NCBI GenBank assembly: GCA_021298315.1
Contig: JAJTFC010000012.1
Location: 1-64,000 of the forward strand
Reading direction: 5' to 3'
Length of the DNA: 64,000 nt
Source: Planctomycetaceae bacterium
GTDB lineage: Bacteria; Planctomycetota; Planctomycetia; Pirellulales; Pirellulaceae
Shown here in pieces: positions 28,206 through 37,257 of this stretch. How positions within the stretch are numbered: the first letter of the stretch is position 1; every line of letters starts with the position of its first letter. Below the pieces are notes generated by a model. The model was not told the origin of the DNA, searched no databases, and saw nothing but the letters and a program-made list of their open reading frames with translations. A program made the position numbers and the translations under genes.

Positions 28206-29588
28206 TCAGGCCTTTAGCCCAAGTAAGAATTCCGCATTGTTACGAGTCTTTTGGAGCCGATGGACTAACTGCTCCATGGCGTCGCTTGAACTAAGGCCCG
28301 CGAGGGCTTTGCGCATGATGGTGATCTTCTGATATTCAGCCGGATCGAGCAATGCTTCTTCGCGTCGTGTTCCACTTTGGTAGATATCAATTGCGGGCCA
28401 GATACGGCGATCGACCAGCGCTCGATCCAGCACGATCTCCATGTTTCCAGTGCCTTTGAACTCCTCGAAGATAACTTCATCCATGCGGCTGCCAGTTCCG
28501 ACCAAAGCCGTCGCGATGATCGTCAGCGATCCACCTTCTTCGACTTTGCGAGCAGCTCCGAAAAACGCTTTTGGTTTTTGCATCGCATTGGCATCAAGAC
28601 CACCTGTGAGGGTCTTCCCAGACTGGATGCACTCGCCGTTCCATGCTCGAGCTAGACGAGTAATCGAGTCGAGAAAAACGACCACGTCGATGCCGTCTTC
28701 GACCATCCGCTTGGCTTTTTCGAGCACCATTTGGCTGACTTGAATATGCCTGGATGCTGGTTCGTCGAAGGTGCTGCTGATGACTTCGCATTTGGGCCCG
28801 CGAACTTCCCGCTGCATGTCGGTGACTTCCTCTGGCCGTTCGTCGATGAGCAGCATCATGACATAAGCGTTCGGATAATTCGCCAAAACAGCCCGAGCCA
28901 TCTTCTGCATTAGGATGGTTTTTCCGGCTCTCGGAGGAGAGACGATCAAGCCTCGCTGGCCGAACCCTAGAGGGGTTACCAGATCGACAACCCTTGTGGC
29001 CAATTCCGGTGCTTGGGTCTCCATGATGATCCGCTCCTTGGGATGCAAAGGAGTGAGCAGATCAAAGGACTTGCGAGAACGAACCTCATTGGGGTTTCGA
29101 TGGTTGATGGCTTCGACCCGTAGCAGAGCAAAGTAGCGCTCGTTTTCTTTTGGGGGTCGGATCTGTCCCGAGACGGTCATGCCTGTAGTGAGTCCAAATC
29201 GGCGAATTTGAGAAGGCGATACGTAGATATCGTCTGGGCAAGCGACATAGTGATGGGTTGCGGACCTTAGGAAACCGAAACCATCGGCAAGGATCTCCAA
29301 CGTACCCTCACCGATCATGATCCCCGAGGATTGCATCCGCGCGCGGAGCACTTGGAAGATCAATTCCGGACGTGGGAGTTGCTCCCAATTCACAATTCCT
29401 TCAATCTTGGCAATCTGGCCAAGCTCTTCTTGAGGCATCCTCTGGAGGGTCGCAAAATCCAAAACGGGTCTAGGCTCTGGGGAGGTATTTTTGATCCCCG
29501 AGCGTTCGCGCAGGATCTCTTCGGCAATCGATAGAACTTCGTTGCTGTTGCGGCTCGGTCGTGATCGGCCAGTGTCTTCGTCGGTCAT
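28206..29588 (-). CDS. rho: Transcription termination factor Rho
   Basis: Hexameric RNA helicase that terminates transcription, 460 aa. The N-terminal Rho/SAP-like helices ([18 protein letters not shown]) are followed by the cold-shock-like RNA-binding domain ([15 protein letters not shown]...[19 protein letters not shown]). The ATPase core has Walker [13 protein letters not shown], Walker [18 protein letters not shown], the Q-loop/R-loop region [42 protein letters not shown] and the arginine finger segment ([15 protein letters not shown]). Length is close to that of E. coli Rho plus a short N-terminal Ser/Arg tail. First gene of a minus-strand group with the methyltransferase. Rho commonly autoregulates through its leader, but no leader structure is assigned here. 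Confidence 0.97.
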   Translation of the reverse strand: MTDEDTGRSRPSRNSNEVLSIAEEILRERSGIKNTSPEPRPVLDFATLQRMPQEELGQIAKIEGIVNWEQLPRPELIFQVLRARMQSSGIMIGEGTLEILADGFGFLRSATHHYVACPDDIYVSPSQIRRFGLTTGMTVSGQIRPPKENERYFALLRVEAINHRNPNEVRSRKSFDLLTPLHPKERIIMETQAPELATRVVDLVTPLGFGQRGLIVSPPRAGKTILMQKMARAVLANYPNAYVMMLLIDERPEEVTDMQREVRGPKCEVISSTFDEPASRHIQVSQMVLEKAKRMVEDGIDVVVFLDSITRLARAWNGECIQSGKTLTGGLDANAMQKPKAFFGAARKVEEGGSLTIIATALVGTGSRMDEVIFEEFKGTGNMEIVLDRALVDRRIWPAIDIYQSGTRREEALLDPAEYQKITIMRKALAGLSSSDAMEQLVHRLQKTRNNAEFLLGLKA

Positions 29589-29922
29589 TTTGGGATTGGA
29601 ACCCGCTGTCGCACCTTCGGCGATGAAATTCCGAAGCGCAAAGCGTCCCTAAATGACGCTCGGAACACGAAATCGGATTCGGGGTGTTGGTGGGGAAATC
29701 TGAGGAGAAACCGCAGAGAAATCTGCGACATTTGCATTATAGACAAGAGCTTCGATCGAGTACAATGAATTTTTGCAACACCATTGCCACGGAAGACTTC
29801 GCTGCGGACAGGCCAGACCCACTAAAGCACGCCCAAAGGGAACCGAGGGCACCTTGCCGAGTCCCAAAAAATTTCAAAAACCTCACGTTTCTCTGATCAC
29901 ATCGTTGGATCCCCAAAACTGC
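29589..29922. promoter_or_regulatory. Divergent rho / RND-2 intergenic region with GNRA hairpin
   Basis: 334 nt without a convincing gene. At 29712-29727 the plus strand reads CGCAGA-GAAA-TCTGCG, a 6-bp stem closed by a GNRA tetraloop. It lies about 125 nt upstream of the rho ATG and 195 nt before the adaptor ATG. Promoters for both directions must be here, but I could not place a convincing -35/-10 pair. Confidence 0.35.
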
Positions 29923-31008
29923 ATGAAAACCCTCCTTGGATCCCTTGGCGTACTCCTGAGTGTTGTTGCTCTGGCTTATGGCATCTATCTGCTGAAATTC
30001 AAAGTGCTCGCAACGGCTGCTCCGCCCCAAGAAGCCCGTCCAACGCCTGTCGTTTTCTCCAATCCGCAAACCATCGAACTTCGCGCAGCTTCGACCGTCA
30101 TCGGAACGGTCGTCGCTCCGCGCTCGATCCAACTCAAAACCGAAACCGTAGGTACCGTCCAAGCGATCCATTTCCAATCAGGGGACATCGTAAGCCCCGG
30201 ACAGGTCTTGGTCGAACTCGACACGAGCGTCGAACAAGCAACCCTGGCGAGTGCCAAAGCAGCCGAACGTATTGCCGAGTCGACTTATCGCAGGATCAAA
30301 AAGGCGATGGAGGTCCAAGCCTTGAGCGAATTGGATCTGGATCAAACCGAAGCCCAGTTAGCACAAGCCAAAGCCGAAGTCGCACGAATCGAAGCAGTCA
30401 TCCGTCGCAAGATTCTCGTGGCTCCCTTTCGTGCCCGAGCAGGCGTCTTTGATATCCAGCCCGGACAATACCTTTCCGAAGGTTCGCAGATTACCATGCT
30501 CCAGGGAATCGACGAATTTGTTTTCGTCGATTTTATGATGCCTCAGCAGGTGGCCGATTACCTCCAAGTCGGCCAGAAGGTCTCTCTGGAACACCTCGGA
30601 CAGATCATCGAGGCCCAAGTCGTGGCACTGGACTCTCAAGCCGATCGGGTCACTCGATCCTTGGCGGCTCGCGCCAAAGTCCTCAACCCACCGGCAACGC
30701 TTCAAGTCAACGACTCGGTCAAGTTGCTTGCCGAGTACGGTGACCCGCAACCTACGGTTCTTATCCCCTCATCCGCTCTCCGAACGAATCCAACGGGTGC
30801 TTACTGTTTCGTCGCTCAAATCGACCCCAAGGATACTGCTAAGTGGGTCGCAAAGCGACGCGAGGTCATCGTCGGAGCCACCGTTGGTAACAACGTATCG
30901 ATCCGCCAAGGCATCGATCCCAAAGAACAAATCATCGCCGACGGTTCCTTCAAGATCTACGATGGAACCTGGATCGTTCCCTCGGAACTTACCAAAGCAG
31001 CACCCTAA
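29923..31008 (+). CDS. RND periplasmic adaptor, system 2
   Basis: A 361-residue membrane-fusion protein. It starts MKTLLGSLGVLLSVVALAYGIYLL, an uncleaved N-terminal anchor rather than a lipobox, so the track's 50 extra residues are rejected. The lipoyl halves are VGTVQAIHFQSGDIVSPGQVLVELDT and ILVAPFRARAGVFDIQPGQYLSEGSQI. The coiled-coil hairpin between them is short (about residues 105-155), as in the MdtA/MexH-like class. Beta-barrel and C-terminal domains follow. The permease starts 25 nt downstream. No outer-membrane channel gene is adjacent, so it may share that of system 1 or another. Confidence 0.9.
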   Translation: MKTLLGSLGVLLSVVALAYGIYLLKFKVLATAAPPQEARPTPVVFSNPQTIELRAASTVIGTVVAPRSIQLKTETVGTVQAIHFQSGDIVSPGQVLVELDTSVEQATLASAKAAERIAESTYRRIKKAMEVQALSELDLDQTEAQLAQAKAEVARIEAVIRRKILVAPFRARAGVFDIQPGQYLSEGSQITMLQGIDEFVFVDFMMPQQVADYLQVGQKVSLEHLGQIIEAQVVALDSQADRVTRSLAARAKVLNPPATLQVNDSVKLLAEYGDPQPTVLIPSSALRTNPTGAYCFVAQIDPKDTAKWVAKRREVIVGATVGNNVSIRQGIDPKEQIIADGSFKIYDGTWIVPSELTKAAP

Positions 31009-31033
31009 TCTCTCACAAGCAACCGGCTCAGCG

Positions 31034-34000
31034 ATGAAATCGATTACCGATATTTTTATTCGGCACCCGGTCCTTGCGATCGTCGTCAATCTGATGATCG
31101 TGCTCTTGGGAATCCGATCGGCGCAGTCGCTGCCCGTTCAGCAATTCCCGAAACTCGAAAGCACTTCGATCGTTATTACGACGGTTTATATCGGAGCAAG
31201 TGCCGAGACGATCCGCGGGTTTCTGACCACCCCGATCGAAAAGGCGGTCTCCTCGATCGGTGGAGTCGATTATGTCGAATCCAAAAGCGTAGCTGGATCT
31301 AGCCAAATCACGATCCGCTTGAAGCTCAATCACAACGCGACCCAAGCCTTGGCGGAGGTCAATACGCGACTCCAACAAGTAAGACGAGAGCTTCCGGCCG
31401 AAGCCGAACCGAGCATCGTGGAAATCCAACGCGCCGATCGCCCTTATGCTTCCTTCTATCTGAGCTTCACTTCCACCCAATGGGATGTCCCCCAACTGAC
31501 CGACTACCTGACTAGAACCATACAGCCTCAGCTAACGACCATCTCAGGTGTCCAGCGAGTGGGAGTCGAAGGGGGCCGCACGCCAGCGATGCGGATCTGG
31601 ATTTCCCCCAACAAGCTCTCCGAGCTGAATTTGACTCCGGGCGATGTCTATGGTGCGCTTCGGCGAAACAATTATTTGGCAGCGATCGGGCGGGTTAAGA
31701 ACGATTCGGTGCAAGTTGACCTGCTTACCGATACGGATTTGAAAACCGCCGACGAATTCCGAGATCTGATCGTCTCGCAAAAGGACGGGGCGGTAATCCG
31801 ACTGGGCGATATCGCTTCGGTGGAGTTCGGCTCAGAAGAAGCTGGCATGGTGGCGATGTATCGCGGGAAAGAAGCCGTCTATGTTTCGGTATGGCCGCTA
31901 CCTGGTACCAATGAGATCGAAGTGGCCAACAGGCTCAATGATGCCATGGCCAAGCTCAAACCGACCTTGCCTGATCACATGGAAATGAATCTGGCTTATG
32001 ATGCCACTCGTTTCATGCGAGATGCGCTTTCGGAAATCTCGAAAACTTTGATCGAAACCATCGCGATTGTCGGTTTGGTGGTCTTCCTTTTCATGGGTTC
32101 GCTTCGGACTGCGATCGTGCCTTTGATCGCTATGCCCGTATCGCTCATCGGAGCGACGATCCTGATGTATTTGCTTGGATTCTCTCTAAATCTCTTGACG
32201 CTCCTGGCCATCGTATTGTCGGTGGGTTTGGTGGTCGATGACGCGATCGTTGTGGTGGAAAATGTGCAGCGGCACATCCGCGAAGGGATGACCAAGATCG
32301 ATGCGGCCTTGCTTGGAGCCCGAGAGCTTTTTGGGCCTATTGTCGCCATGACGATCACACTCGCAGTGGTCTACGCACCGATCGGTTTTCAAGGTGGGCT
32401 AACGGGGATGCTGTTCAAGGAATTCGCTTTTACCCTGGCAGCAGCAGTCTTGCTCTCAGGTGTAGTGGCAGTGACTCTTTCGCCAATCATGAGCGCTCAG
32501 ATGCTCTCGGCGAGTGGAAAAGAGGGGTTTCTCACACGTCTGGTCAATCGTGTATTCGATGCGTTTCAACAGGCTTACGGACAACTTCTCCAATGGGCTT
32601 TGCAAGTTCGCTGGGCGATAGCCTTTGCGACACTGCTAGTGGCTTTTGCTGCCGCTCCTTTTTACATCATGAGCTCGAAGGAACTGGCACCTGTAGAGGA
32701 TCAAGGAGCTATTGCTGTGATGCTCAAAGCGTCTCCTGACGCATCCTTAAAGAGTTCCGTCGGTTGGGCCAAAGTGCTCGCAGAAAAATTCGCTAAGATG
32801 GAGGAGACCGACTACATGTGGGCCTTGGTCGGTTCGAACTCAGGCTTTGGAGGAATCATCACCAAAAGCTGGCACGATCGAGAAAAGGAACATCTGCGCA
32901 GCACCGCAGCGATGGTTCCCGAAGCCTTTGGCATCGCATCGCAAATCCCAGGCCTGCAACCATTCCCGGTCTTGGTTCCACCCCTGCCGGGTGCTGGTAG
33001 TTTTGATGTCGAGTTGATTTTAAAGAGCGATCTACCAGTCGAGCAACTGACGGAGCTATCAGAACAGATTTTGGCGGAGGCCAACAAGAGCGGCCTGTTT
33101 ATGTTCGTCGACACGGATCTGAAAGTCGATTTACCTCAGGCGCAAGTGGTGGTCGATCGTGAAAAGGTCGCTGATTTGAAACTCGACTTGGCTTCGATCG
33201 CCGGGGAGCTTGGTGTCCTTTTGGGCGGGGGGTATGTCAATCGATTCAACTACTTCAATCGATCGTACCAAGTTATCCCTCAGTTGGCCGAAGAAGATCG
33301 TCAATCGGCTTCCTCCCTGATGGATCTTAAGATTCGAACACCCAGTGGACAATTGATTCCGGTCTCGACATTCGCGTCGGTCGTGCCGAAAACCGCACCC
33401 AGGGTGCTGAGTCGTTTTCAACAGCAAAGCTCGATACAGATCCAAGCTGCGGTGATTCCAGGTATCCCAGGATTGACCAAAGAATCAGGACTCAGTCGCA
33501 TCGAAGAGATTGTTCAGAAAGTGGTGGGGCCAAATGCATCGATGGACTACGCAGGAGAGTCCAGGCAGATCCGCAAAGAAGGATCATCGCTGACAGTCAC
33601 CCTCGGGATCGCTTTGGCGCTGATCTATTTGGTGCTCGCAGCCCAGTTCCAATCGTTTCGAGATCCGCTGATCGTCCTCTTTGGCTCAGTACCTCTGGCC
33701 ATCTCCGGTGCATTGCTGCTTACATTTCTAGGACTCACTACGGTCAATATCTATTCCCAAGTCGGATTGATCACTCTGGTGGGGCTGGTCGCTAAAAATG
33801 GGATTTTGATCGTCGAGTTTGCCAACCATTTGCAGCAAGAGGGATTGAGCAAGTGGAAAGCAGTGATCGAAGCTTCCAAAACACGTTTGCGACCGGTTTT
33901 GATGACCAGTGCAGCGACTGTATTTGGACATTTGCCCCTGGTTTTCGTAACCGGCCCGGGTGCCGAAGCTCGAAATAGCATCGGGATCGTATTGGTCGCC

Positions 34001-34093
34001 GGCATGGCAATTGGTACGCTCTTTACATTGTTTGTTGTCCCTTGTTTGTATGTCCTGATCGCCGGATCGAAACAAGCCACTAGCCCCGCATGA
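31034..34093 (+). CDS. RND efflux permease, system 2 (HAE1 type)
   Basis: Proton-driven inner-membrane pump, 1019 aa, beginning MKSITDIFIRHPVLAIVVNLMIVLLG. The track ORF is extended upstream by 102 codons across the adaptor 3' end, which is an artefact. The canonical proton-relay residues are present: VGLVVDDAIVVVENV in TM4 and GLVAKNGILIVEF in TM10. The pore-domain repeats and APVEDQGAIAVML at the second periplasmic loop match HAE1 pumps for hydrophobic and amphiphilic compounds. It forms an operon with the preceding adaptor; aroC follows 28 nt later and may be cotranscribed, though it is functionally unrelated. Confidence 0.95.
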   Translation: MKSITDIFIRHPVLAIVVNLMIVLLGIRSAQSLPVQQFPKLESTSIVITTVYIGASAETIRGFLTTPIEKAVSSIGGVDYVESKSVAGSSQITIRLKLNHNATQALAEVNTRLQQVRRELPAEAEPSIVEIQRADRPYASFYLSFTSTQWDVPQLTDYLTRTIQPQLTTISGVQRVGVEGGRTPAMRIWISPNKLSELNLTPGDVYGALRRNNYLAAIGRVKNDSVQVDLLTDTDLKTADEFRDLIVSQKDGAVIRLGDIASVEFGSEEAGMVAMYRGKEAVYVSVWPLPGTNEIEVANRLNDAMAKLKPTLPDHMEMNLAYDATRFMRDALSEISKTLIETIAIVGLVVFLFMGSLRTAIVPLIAMPVSLIGATILMYLLGFSLNLLTLLAIVLSVGLVVDDAIVVVENVQRHIREGMTKIDAALLGARELFGPIVAMTITLAVVYAPIGFQGGLTGMLFKEFAFTLAAAVLLSGVVAVTLSPIMSAQMLSASGKEGFLTRLVNRVFDAFQQAYGQLLQWALQVRWAIAFATLLVAFAAAPFYIMSSKELAPVEDQGAIAVMLKASPDASLKSSVGWAKVLAEKFAKMEETDYMWALVGSNSGFGGIITKSWHDREKEHLRSTAAMVPEAFGIASQIPGLQPFPVLVPPLPGAGSFDVELILKSDLPVEQLTELSEQILAEANKSGLFMFVDTDLKVDLPQAQVVVDREKVADLKLDLASIAGELGVLLGGGYVNRFNYFNRSYQVIPQLAEEDRQSASSLMDLKIRTPSGQLIPVSTFASVVPKTAPRVLSRFQQQSSIQIQAAVIPGIPGLTKESGLSRIEEIVQKVVGPNASMDYAGESRQIRKEGSSLTVTLGIALALIYLVLAAQFQSFRDPLIVLFGSVPLAISGALLLTFLGLTTVNIYSQVGLITLVGLVAKNGILIVEFANHLQQEGLSKWKAVIEASKTRLRPVLMTSAATVFGHLPLVFVTGPGAEARNSIGIVLVAGMAIGTLFTLFVVPCLYVLIAGSKQATSPA

Positions 34094-34121
34094 CCCGCGC
34101 GACGCAATCTAAAAAACGCTG

Positions 34122-35270
34122 ATGCTCCATTACTCAACTGCCGGCGAATCGCATGGCAAATCACTGTTGGCTTTGATCGACGGTTTCCCCGCAGGGCTTA
34201 CCGTTGAAGAGGAATTCATCAATCATGAGTTGCACCTGCGCCAAGGCGGCTACGGACGAGGTGGCAGGCAGAAGCTTGAGCAAGATACGGTCAACATCCT
34301 TTCGGGTACTTGGCAATCGGTCACCTTAGGCTCACCGATTGCAATGCAGATCGTCAACAACGATTACAAGCTAGAGAGGCTTAAAGAACTCGAGCGACCC
34401 AGGCCTGGCCATGCCGACTTAACGGGTGCGATCAAGTATTTAGGGTCGATCCGAGGGGTGCTTGAACGATCCAGTGCTCGTGAGACGGCCGCGCGAGTTG
34501 CCGCCGGTGCGCTGGCTCGACTCTTGTTGCGAGAGTTTGGGATCGAAACAGTCGGTTACGTTGTCCAGCTCGGTGAAATGAAGTTCGGTTCCCAAGGGAC
34601 GCAGGATCTAACGATCAGTCAAGTTCGTACTCTTAGGGATTCCAGCAGCCTCTATTCGGTTCAACCTCATACGGATCCTGATGCCCAAGCCTACATCGAC
34701 CGGATGGCCGACGAAGGAGACACCCTTGGAGGTATCGTCGAGGTTCGGGTCGATGGATTGCCTTTTGGGCTCGGTACGCATGCCCAGTGGCATCGCAAAC
34801 TCGACGGCAAGTTAGCCCAAGCGGTCATGGCAGTGCAGGCCATCAAAGGGGTCGAGATCGGCATGGGATTTGAGGCCGCTGGCAAGCGAGGTTCCCAAGT
34901 CCACGATCCGATACAGCACGATCCGAGTTTATCGCATCTACCCCATCTGGGTTATGTGCGTCCCTCGAACAACGCCGGTGGGCTCGAAGGTGGAATGACC
35001 AACGGTCAGCCACTGATTCTCAGGGCTGCAAAGAAGCCCATCAGCACGTTGCGCAAGCCTCTGGATTCGATCCGGATGGAGGACAAGCAGCCTCATCGAG
35101 CCAATTACGAACGGAGCGATGTGTGTGCGATATCTGCTGCGGCGATCATCGTCGAGCATGTCGTCGCGTTTGAAATCGCCACCGCATTGGTCGATAAATT
35201 CGGCGGCGACAGCCTCGTCGAGATGAAAGCTAGATACGATCTTTTTATGCAGATGGCGAGGGCTCACTGA
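34122..35270 (+). CDS. aroC: Chorismate synthase
   Basis: Converts 5-enolpyruvylshikimate 3-phosphate to chorismate using reduced FMN, the last step of the shikimate pathway whose middle steps are made by the aroDE fusion at 7.3 kb. It is 382 aa. The signatures are GESHGKSLLALIDGFPAGL, RQGGYGRGGRQKLEQDTVNILSG, RPGHADLTGAIKY, the RSSARETAARVAAGA motif and NNAGGLEGGMTNGQPLILRAAKKPI. It starts 28 nt after the RND-2 permease. An imperfect CGCCC...GGGCG hairpin at about 35333-35349 follows the stop and could end the transcript. Confidence 0.97.
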   Translation: MLHYSTAGESHGKSLLALIDGFPAGLTVEEEFINHELHLRQGGYGRGGRQKLEQDTVNILSGTWQSVTLGSPIAMQIVNNDYKLERLKELERPRPGHADLTGAIKYLGSIRGVLERSSARETAARVAAGALARLLLREFGIETVGYVVQLGEMKFGSQGTQDLTISQVRTLRDSSSLYSVQPHTDPDAQAYIDRMADEGDTLGGIVEVRVDGLPFGLGTHAQWHRKLDGKLAQAVMAVQAIKGVEIGMGFEAAGKRGSQVHDPIQHDPSLSHLPHLGYVRPSNNAGGLEGGMTNGQPLILRAAKKPISTLRKPLDSIRMEDKQPHRANYERSDVCAISAAAIIVEHVVAFEIATALVDKFGGDSLVEMKARYDLFMQMARAH

Positions 35271-35422
35271 GGCTAGAATGTGAATTTCGCGGGTGCTTGA
35301 TCGATTTGTGATATACTATTTTCTCAAATCAGCGCCCAAATTGGGGGCGTTAGTAGCCTCTGGATGCTAGAGCCTTTCCTCACCAAACTTCGGAGCTTGG
35401 CTCCTTATAGGTTCGACGAAAA

Positions 35423-36010
35423 ATGAGTGATAAAAAGCAAGATCAGCCCAACGAGCAAACTGCTCCCCAGTCGGAGTTTCAGCCTCGCATGCCATTGCCC
35501 CAAGAGCCCGAGCACAAACTTTGGGAGGGTGGATATTCCCCAAAGGCGATGTATGGCACATGGTTGGCCTTGGCAGTCATCAGTCTTGCGGTCATCGCAG
35601 CGATGATCGCATTGCCAGCCATGAAGATCATCGGCCCGATCGACAAGAGCATCTGGTGGATCGCCCTGGGCATCCTGGCTTGCTGCTGGATCTTTGGCAT
35701 CTCCAGTTTCTTGTATAAACGGCTAAGCACCTATTATGAATTGACCACTCAGCGATTCATCCACTCGCGAGGCATTCTGATACGAACCGTCGATCGAATC
35801 GATGTGATCGACATCGACGATGTGACTTATGTTCAAGGTGTCATCCAAAGGATGCTTGGTGTCGGTAAAGTTCAATTGCGAAGCAAAGACAGATCTCACC
35901 CACAATTGATCCTAGCAGGGATCGACCAAGTACAGCGCGTTAGCGGCATGATCGACGATGTTCGTCGTAAGGAACGTCGCAAGCGCAGTCTGCATATCGA
36001 TGCAAGCTAA
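35423..36010 (+). CDS. Membrane protein with bacterial PH domain (YdbS/DUF304-like)
   Basis: 195 aa. A polar N-terminal stretch of about 45 residues rich in Gln/Pro/Glu is followed by two transmembrane helices (GTWLALAVISLAVIAAMIALPAM and SIWWIALGILACCWIFGISSFLY). A cytoplasmic bPH2 domain follows, beginning YYELTTQRFIHSRGILIRTVDRIDVIDIDDVTYVQGVIQRMLGVGKVQLRS, which is characteristic of this family. The C-terminus is strongly basic. The function of these PH proteins is poorly known. The next gene overlaps it by 11 nt, suggesting the two act together. Confidence 0.85.
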   Translation: MSDKKQDQPNEQTAPQSEFQPRMPLPQEPEHKLWEGGYSPKAMYGTWLALAVISLAVIAAMIALPAMKIIGPIDKSIWWIALGILACCWIFGISSFLYKRLSTYYELTTQRFIHSRGILIRTVDRIDVIDIDDVTYVQGVIQRMLGVGKVQLRSKDRSHPQLILAGIDQVQRVSGMIDDVRRKERRKRSLHIDAS

Positions 36011-37172
36011 AGAAGAGTCGTTCATCCCAGTTCATCCAAACGAGTTCCAAGCAGCCTTGGAACGCTCTGCACAGACCGACCAGAATGCTCTTGAATTCGT
36101 ACGTTCGATTAAAGCCCATCTAGCGAGCAAGATTCATCATCGGATCCACGAACGCTTCAAACGCTTAATCGAAGGCTACACGTTTGTCGATCCAGATCGT
36201 GAGTCAGCCGATGCCGAGCTTGCAGCAACCATCGCATCGGAAGTCTCGAACAACGAACTTATCGAGGCGACTGAAGATCTGCTGTTGCTGGCTAACTATC
36301 ATCGCTTGACCCCAAGCCAGATTTATCAAGCCCTTCGAACAGCTACCTCTTGGGGGGTGAGTCTCAAAATCCGTTTCTCGGACTATAAGCGGCTTCGGGT
36401 CTATGCACGTGGCGATGCTCTTGGGCATCGAGTGGCTCGTCGTTGGTACAGACTCTTTCGCAAGAGCGAGTTTTCGGTTCCTATCTACCGTCAATTGGTT
36501 GTCGCATTTGAGCGTTCCTCGCCAAGTGGGCAATTGCATTTGAGGATGCTCAAAAATATTCCTCACGCCGATGTCGATATGCTCTTGCCTGGTTCGATCA
36601 AGATCACTTGGCTCGATCAAGGCAAGATTGGGATACCGACCTTGTGGGGGTTTTCGATGACGGTGACCCGATTAATCCGTAGCATGTGGATATTGGCTTT
36701 GCTCGGAGCCGTCGAGATCTTCCGCGCCGTTTGGATGTACATCGCCGTTGGGATCGCGGCTGTGCTTTATTCGATCAAAGTTTTTTTCTCCTACCGCCAT
36801 GCCAGGAATCGCCAACTGCTCAACGTAGCACAGAGCCTCTATTTCCAAACGTTGTCCAACAACAAAGGGGTACTGCTGAGGCTCCAGGACGAAGCCGAGC
36901 AGCAGAGCCTAAGCCAAGCGATGCTGCTAGTGTATGTGCTTAAAAATTGGGAAAACCAAGGAGCCCGGCTTCGTCCGCTCGACTCGATCGAATCGCTCGA
37001 TCTGGCTTGTGAGGAACTGCTCGATAAGCTCGGATTCGGGAAAATCGATTTCGACATCCAAGCATCGATACGGTTTTTGCTAGAGGCTCGAGTGCTCCAG
37101 CCGATCCAAGAGCAGGAAGAACTGCAAGGTCGCGGCAAGGAAAATGGGATTTGGGAATTTGCAAAAGGCTGA
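36000..37172 (+). CDS. DUF3754 (TMEM143-like) membrane protein
   Basis: 390 aa from MQAKEESFIPVHPNEFQ; the track start lies inside the PH gene. The N-terminal half is soluble and mixed alpha/beta, with ERFKRLIEGYTFVDPD and a region reading LRMLKNIPHADVDMLLPGSIKITWLDQGKIGIPTLWGF, the conserved core of DUF3754. Two adjacent hydrophobic segments (SMWILALLGAVEIFRAVWMYIAVGIAAVLYSI) form a hairpin in the membrane near residue 235, and the C-terminal third is helical. Related eukaryotic TMEM143 proteins are mitochondrial with unknown role. The assignment rests on the motif pattern, and no activity can be stated. The 11-nt overlap with the PH-domain gene implies coupling. Confidence 0.75.
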   Translation: MQAKEESFIPVHPNEFQAALERSAQTDQNALEFVRSIKAHLASKIHHRIHERFKRLIEGYTFVDPDRESADAELAATIASEVSNNELIEATEDLLLLANYHRLTPSQIYQALRTATSWGVSLKIRFSDYKRLRVYARGDALGHRVARRWYRLFRKSEFSVPIYRQLVVAFERSSPSGQLHLRMLKNIPHADVDMLLPGSIKITWLDQGKIGIPTLWGFSMTVTRLIRSMWILALLGAVEIFRAVWMYIAVGIAAVLYSIKVFFSYRHARNRQLLNVAQSLYFQTLSNNKGVLLRLQDEAEQQSLSQAMLLVYVLKNWENQGARLRPLDSIESLDLACEELLDKLGFGKIDFDIQASIRFLLEARVLQPIQEQEELQGRGKENGIWEFAKG

Positions 37173-37257
37173 TTCAGACCTCCCGAGAAAACGGTTTTTA
37201 AGTTAATTTCTAGGTGTTGTCCGAGCTTCATGACTTTTTTTGGCCTGGGTAAGTTTG

